From NCBI GenBank assembly GCA_024516035.1, contig CM044967.1, forward strand, positions 14,969,363 through 15,033,362: a stretch of DNA of 64,000 bases, given 5' to 3'. The position numbers and the translations under genes are program-made. Positions 61,101-64,000 of this stretch are shown here, piece after piece (position 1 is the stretch's first letter; each line of letters opens with the position of its first letter). The notes beneath the pieces were generated by a model, which searched no databases, had not been told where the DNA came from, and saw only the letters and a program-made list of their open reading frames with translations. The DNA comes from Bactericera cockerelli (taxonomy: Eukaryota > Arthropoda > Insecta > Hemiptera > Triozidae).

Positions 61101-63444
61101 GGATTTCTTTCAAATTTGAACTGAAGATAGCCAATGGTGAATAAAGCCTTACCAAGCATTTGGAACCACTTGTTTGCATACTCAGCGAAAGTTGAAGGGG
61201 TATTTTATCATATTTGACATTTTGCCTTCAATTCTCATCAAGTATGCAATTTTAGGTATTTTAAACTAAATTTTAGAAGAATAGTCCAAAAATATACGTT
61301 TTTGGTTCCCGAAAAATTTCCGTACCGCCAACAGGAAAGCCAAAAGGCTCCTTCAAAATGATTGCATTACTTCGATACATGAAGGGGTTTTTTAAAAACA
61401 AAAGTTGATTTCAATAGCTCTCAACTAACTATTAAGCATGGACTAACACAGATTTTTGATGCTTGCATTTTTGCCAGGTTTTCAGACCTTTCAAAGTTCG
61501 AGGTAAGCCCAAAATAGACATTTTTGATAAGAAATGGACGAAAATGAAATAATATGTTGATGTTTTTATGCCAATTTGGGATAACATTTCGCAAGATCTG
61601 CCTCATTGCGTTTATTTTTTTGAAATCAGATGCATAGTTTTTGATAACCCAGGCCATTCTGAACCCAGTTGTGCGTCAAAAGTGTTTTCCGTTAAAAAGT
61701 AACCCTTATCTAAAATGACAGAAAATGAACGAGAACAGTTTATCTTACAATCCACTAGATCTATCGATAGCACTTTAGTTCATTCAAATCGGACGTACGG
61801 TTCGAAAGATAAGTTCATTCGATTTCTGAAAACTTCCAAAATCTCAGATAGAGTCGAATGTTAAGCAAAACATGTCGACATATAACCTCTTCTTTAAGGA
61901 TTTCTTTCAAATTTGAACTGAAGATAGCCAATGGTGAATAAAGCCTTACCAAGCATTTGGAACCACTTGTTTGCATACTCAGCGAAAGTTGAAGGGGTAT
62001 TTTATCATATTTGACATTTTGCCTTCAATTCTCATCAAGTATGCAATTTTAGGTATTTTAAACTAAATTTTAGAGAGAAGTAGTCCAAAATATACGTTTT
62101 TGATTCCCGAAAAATTTCCATACCGCCAACAGGAAAGCCACAAAAGCTCCTTCAAAATGATTGCATAACTTCGATACATGAAGGGGTTTTTTAAAAACAA
62201 AAGTTGATTTCAATAGCTCTCAACTAACTATTAAGCATGGACTAACACAGATTTTTGATGCTTGCATTTTTGCCAGGTTTTCAGACCTTTGAAAGTTCGA
62301 GGTAAGCCCAAATAGACATTTTTGATAAGAAATGGACGAAATGAAATAATATGTTGATGTTTTTATGCCCATTTGGGATAACGTTTCGCTAGATCTGCCT
62401 AATTGCGTTAATTTTTTTGAAATCGCATGCATAGTTTTTGATAACCCAGGTCATTCTTAACCCAGTTAGGTGTCAAAACTGTTTTCCGTTAAAAAGTAAC
62501 CCTTTATCTAAAATGACAGAAAATGAACGAGAACAGTTTATCTTACAATCCACTAGATCTATCGATAGCACTTTAGTTCATTCAAATCGGACGTACGTTT
62601 TGAAAGATAAGTTCATTTGATTTCTGAAAACATCCAAAATCACAGATCGAGTCGAATTTTACGCAAAACATGTCAACATATAACCTTTTTTCTTTAAGGA
62701 TTTCTTTCAAATTTGAACTGAAGATAGCCAATGGTGAATAAAGCCTTACCAAGCATTTGGAACCACTTGTTTGCATACTCAGCGAAAGTTGAAGGGGTAT
62801 TTTATCATATTTGACATTTTGCCTTCAATTCTCATCAAGTATGCAATTTTAGGTATTTTAAACTAAATTTTAGAGAGAAGTAGTCCAAAATATACGTTTT
62901 TGATTCCCGAAAAATTTCCATACCGCCAACAGGAAAGCCACAAAGGCTCCTTCAAAATGATTGCATAAATTGGATATATGAAGGGGTTTTTGAAAAACAA
63001 ACGTTGATTTCAATAGCTCTCAACTAACGATTAAGCATAGACTAACACAGATTTTTGATGCTTGCATTTTTGCCAGGTTTTCAGACCTTTGAAAGTTCGA
63101 GGTAAGCCCAAATAGATATTTTTGATAAGAAATGGACGAAATGAAATAATATGTTGATGTTTTTATGCCAATTTGGGATAACGTTTCGCAAGATCTGCCT
63201 CATTGCGTTTATTTTTTTGAAATCAGATGCATAGTTTTTGATAACCCAGGCCATTCTGAACCCAGTTGTGCGTCAAAAGTGTTTTCCGTTAAAAAGTAAC
63301 CCTTTATCTAAAATGACAGAAAATGAACGAGAACAGTTTATCTTACAATCCACTAGATCTATCGATAGCACTTTAGTTCATTCAAATCGGACGTACGGTT
63401 CGAAAGATAAGTTCATTCGATTTCTGAAAACATCCAAAATCTCA
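55125..63444. repeat. Satellite array, ~798-bp unit, 10 full copies + 1 partial
   Basis: Units, marked by TAGACATTTTTGATAAGAAA, start at 55131, 55928, 56726, 57522, 58315, 59108, 59912, 60718, 61515, 62313 and 63113 (the last with TAGATATT). Spacings are 793-806 bp. All are head to tail. The last stops inside the unit at about 63444. Each unit can be read as a 60-83 codon frame on either strand, but several copies are broken by indels (units 5, 6, 7 and 9 on the plus strand), so coding is unlikely. Two sequence types are mixed in the array (see findings). Confidence 0.97.
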
Positions 63445-64000
63445 AAAAGATGAATATTCAAAGTATGAATAAACAGGGTACGACAGGGGTCAATCTCATC
63501 ATCCACACCCCAAATAAAATTAAGGATAGTGAACTTCACATTTCGGTTTTGCGGTAAACTAGGAATTTATTTGCAAACACCGAATACAATATGGTACTAA
63601 TGGAACGAACCGATATTTTACAATCTCAAAACTGAAGGTTGATTCTTCAACTTAATCTAATTTTAAAGGGTGGTCTAGAAAAATCTTGACGCATGTTAAT
63701 GGTAGGACATATATACACACATTTCCACAAATAATCAAGAAGCATTTCATCGGGTATCTCTTCGTTTCGTGGTACAAGATATAACTGTTCACGAGATATG
63801 GTTAGATTGGTTAGAGGTCAGGCGCACGGTTTCTATTACCAAGAAGCTCATACAAAATTAATAAATTAAAAATTGGACCATCTACAATACGTTTTTTTTT
63901 TTTTTTTTTTTTTTTTTTTTGTCAATAAATAAATATAAATATCCTTCAAAAAAATCTACAATACGTCCCCTACATGTTTGTATGTATGCAAAATTTCATT
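63445..64000. other. Right flank of the satellite
   Basis: AT-rich unique-looking DNA with a poly(T) run at about 63891-63920. The missing head of the SINE from the left junction is not found here. No gene seen. Confidence 0.5.

Noticed and set aside
55256..63453. Repeated 60-83 codon frames (MITQAILNPVVRQ... on +, MAWVIKNYASDFKK... on -) as a gene family
   Set aside because: They follow the satellite period and are broken by indels in units 5, 6, 7 and 9. Changes between copies show no codon pattern, and frames exist on both strands.

Overview
The window is AT-rich eukaryotic DNA of arthropod type. It holds three secreted-protein genes with introns, one intronless gene inside another gene's intron, many tRNA-derived SINEs, small DNA transposons, microsatellites and an 8.3-kb satellite array. 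No bacterial, viral or plasmid features are visible. An insect is very likely. A hemipteran such as a planthopper is a guess from the look of the short repeats and cannot be proven here.

Layout. 1-4.7 kb is AT-rich flank. Gene A (+, 4676-21202) has a signal-peptide exon, a long intron and two exons with a C-x5-C-E ... C-x6-C pattern. A 269-codon intronless gene lies on the opposite strand inside its first intron (7596-8405). Intron 2 of gene A (10.3 kb) is full of repeats. From 21.2 to 27.7 kb there are two abutting Harbinger-like MITEs and a long-arm foldback element sitting between two direct repeats. Gene B (+, 27664-36131) has three exons that join in frame to 186 residues. 36.1-43.7 kb is non-genic. 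Gene C (-, 48952-43855) has six exons, all in phase, giving 599 residues with a Gly/Gln-rich coding minisatellite and the same cysteine pattern as gene A. 49-55 kb holds SINEs, a (GT)n tract, short TTAGCCGAAC palindromes and a 39-bp minisatellite. 55.1-63.4 kb is a head-to-tail array of an approximately 798-bp unit, ten full copies plus one partial.

How the genes relate. Genes A and C share the cysteine layout of the insect DM4/12 family: C-x5-C-E, then a downstream small/hydrophobic-rich stretch with a conserved G, then C-x6-C preceded by Tyr-Pro. Gene B has the first motif and an R-x-K-R processing site but a divergent C-terminal cysteine pair. They look like a local cluster of secreted or extracellular-matrix proteins; their function is not known from the sequence. 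The most unexpected feature is that the same 129-bp MITE family lies about 30 bp after the stop codon of both gene A and gene C. In gene C it carries an AATAAA in the sense orientation.
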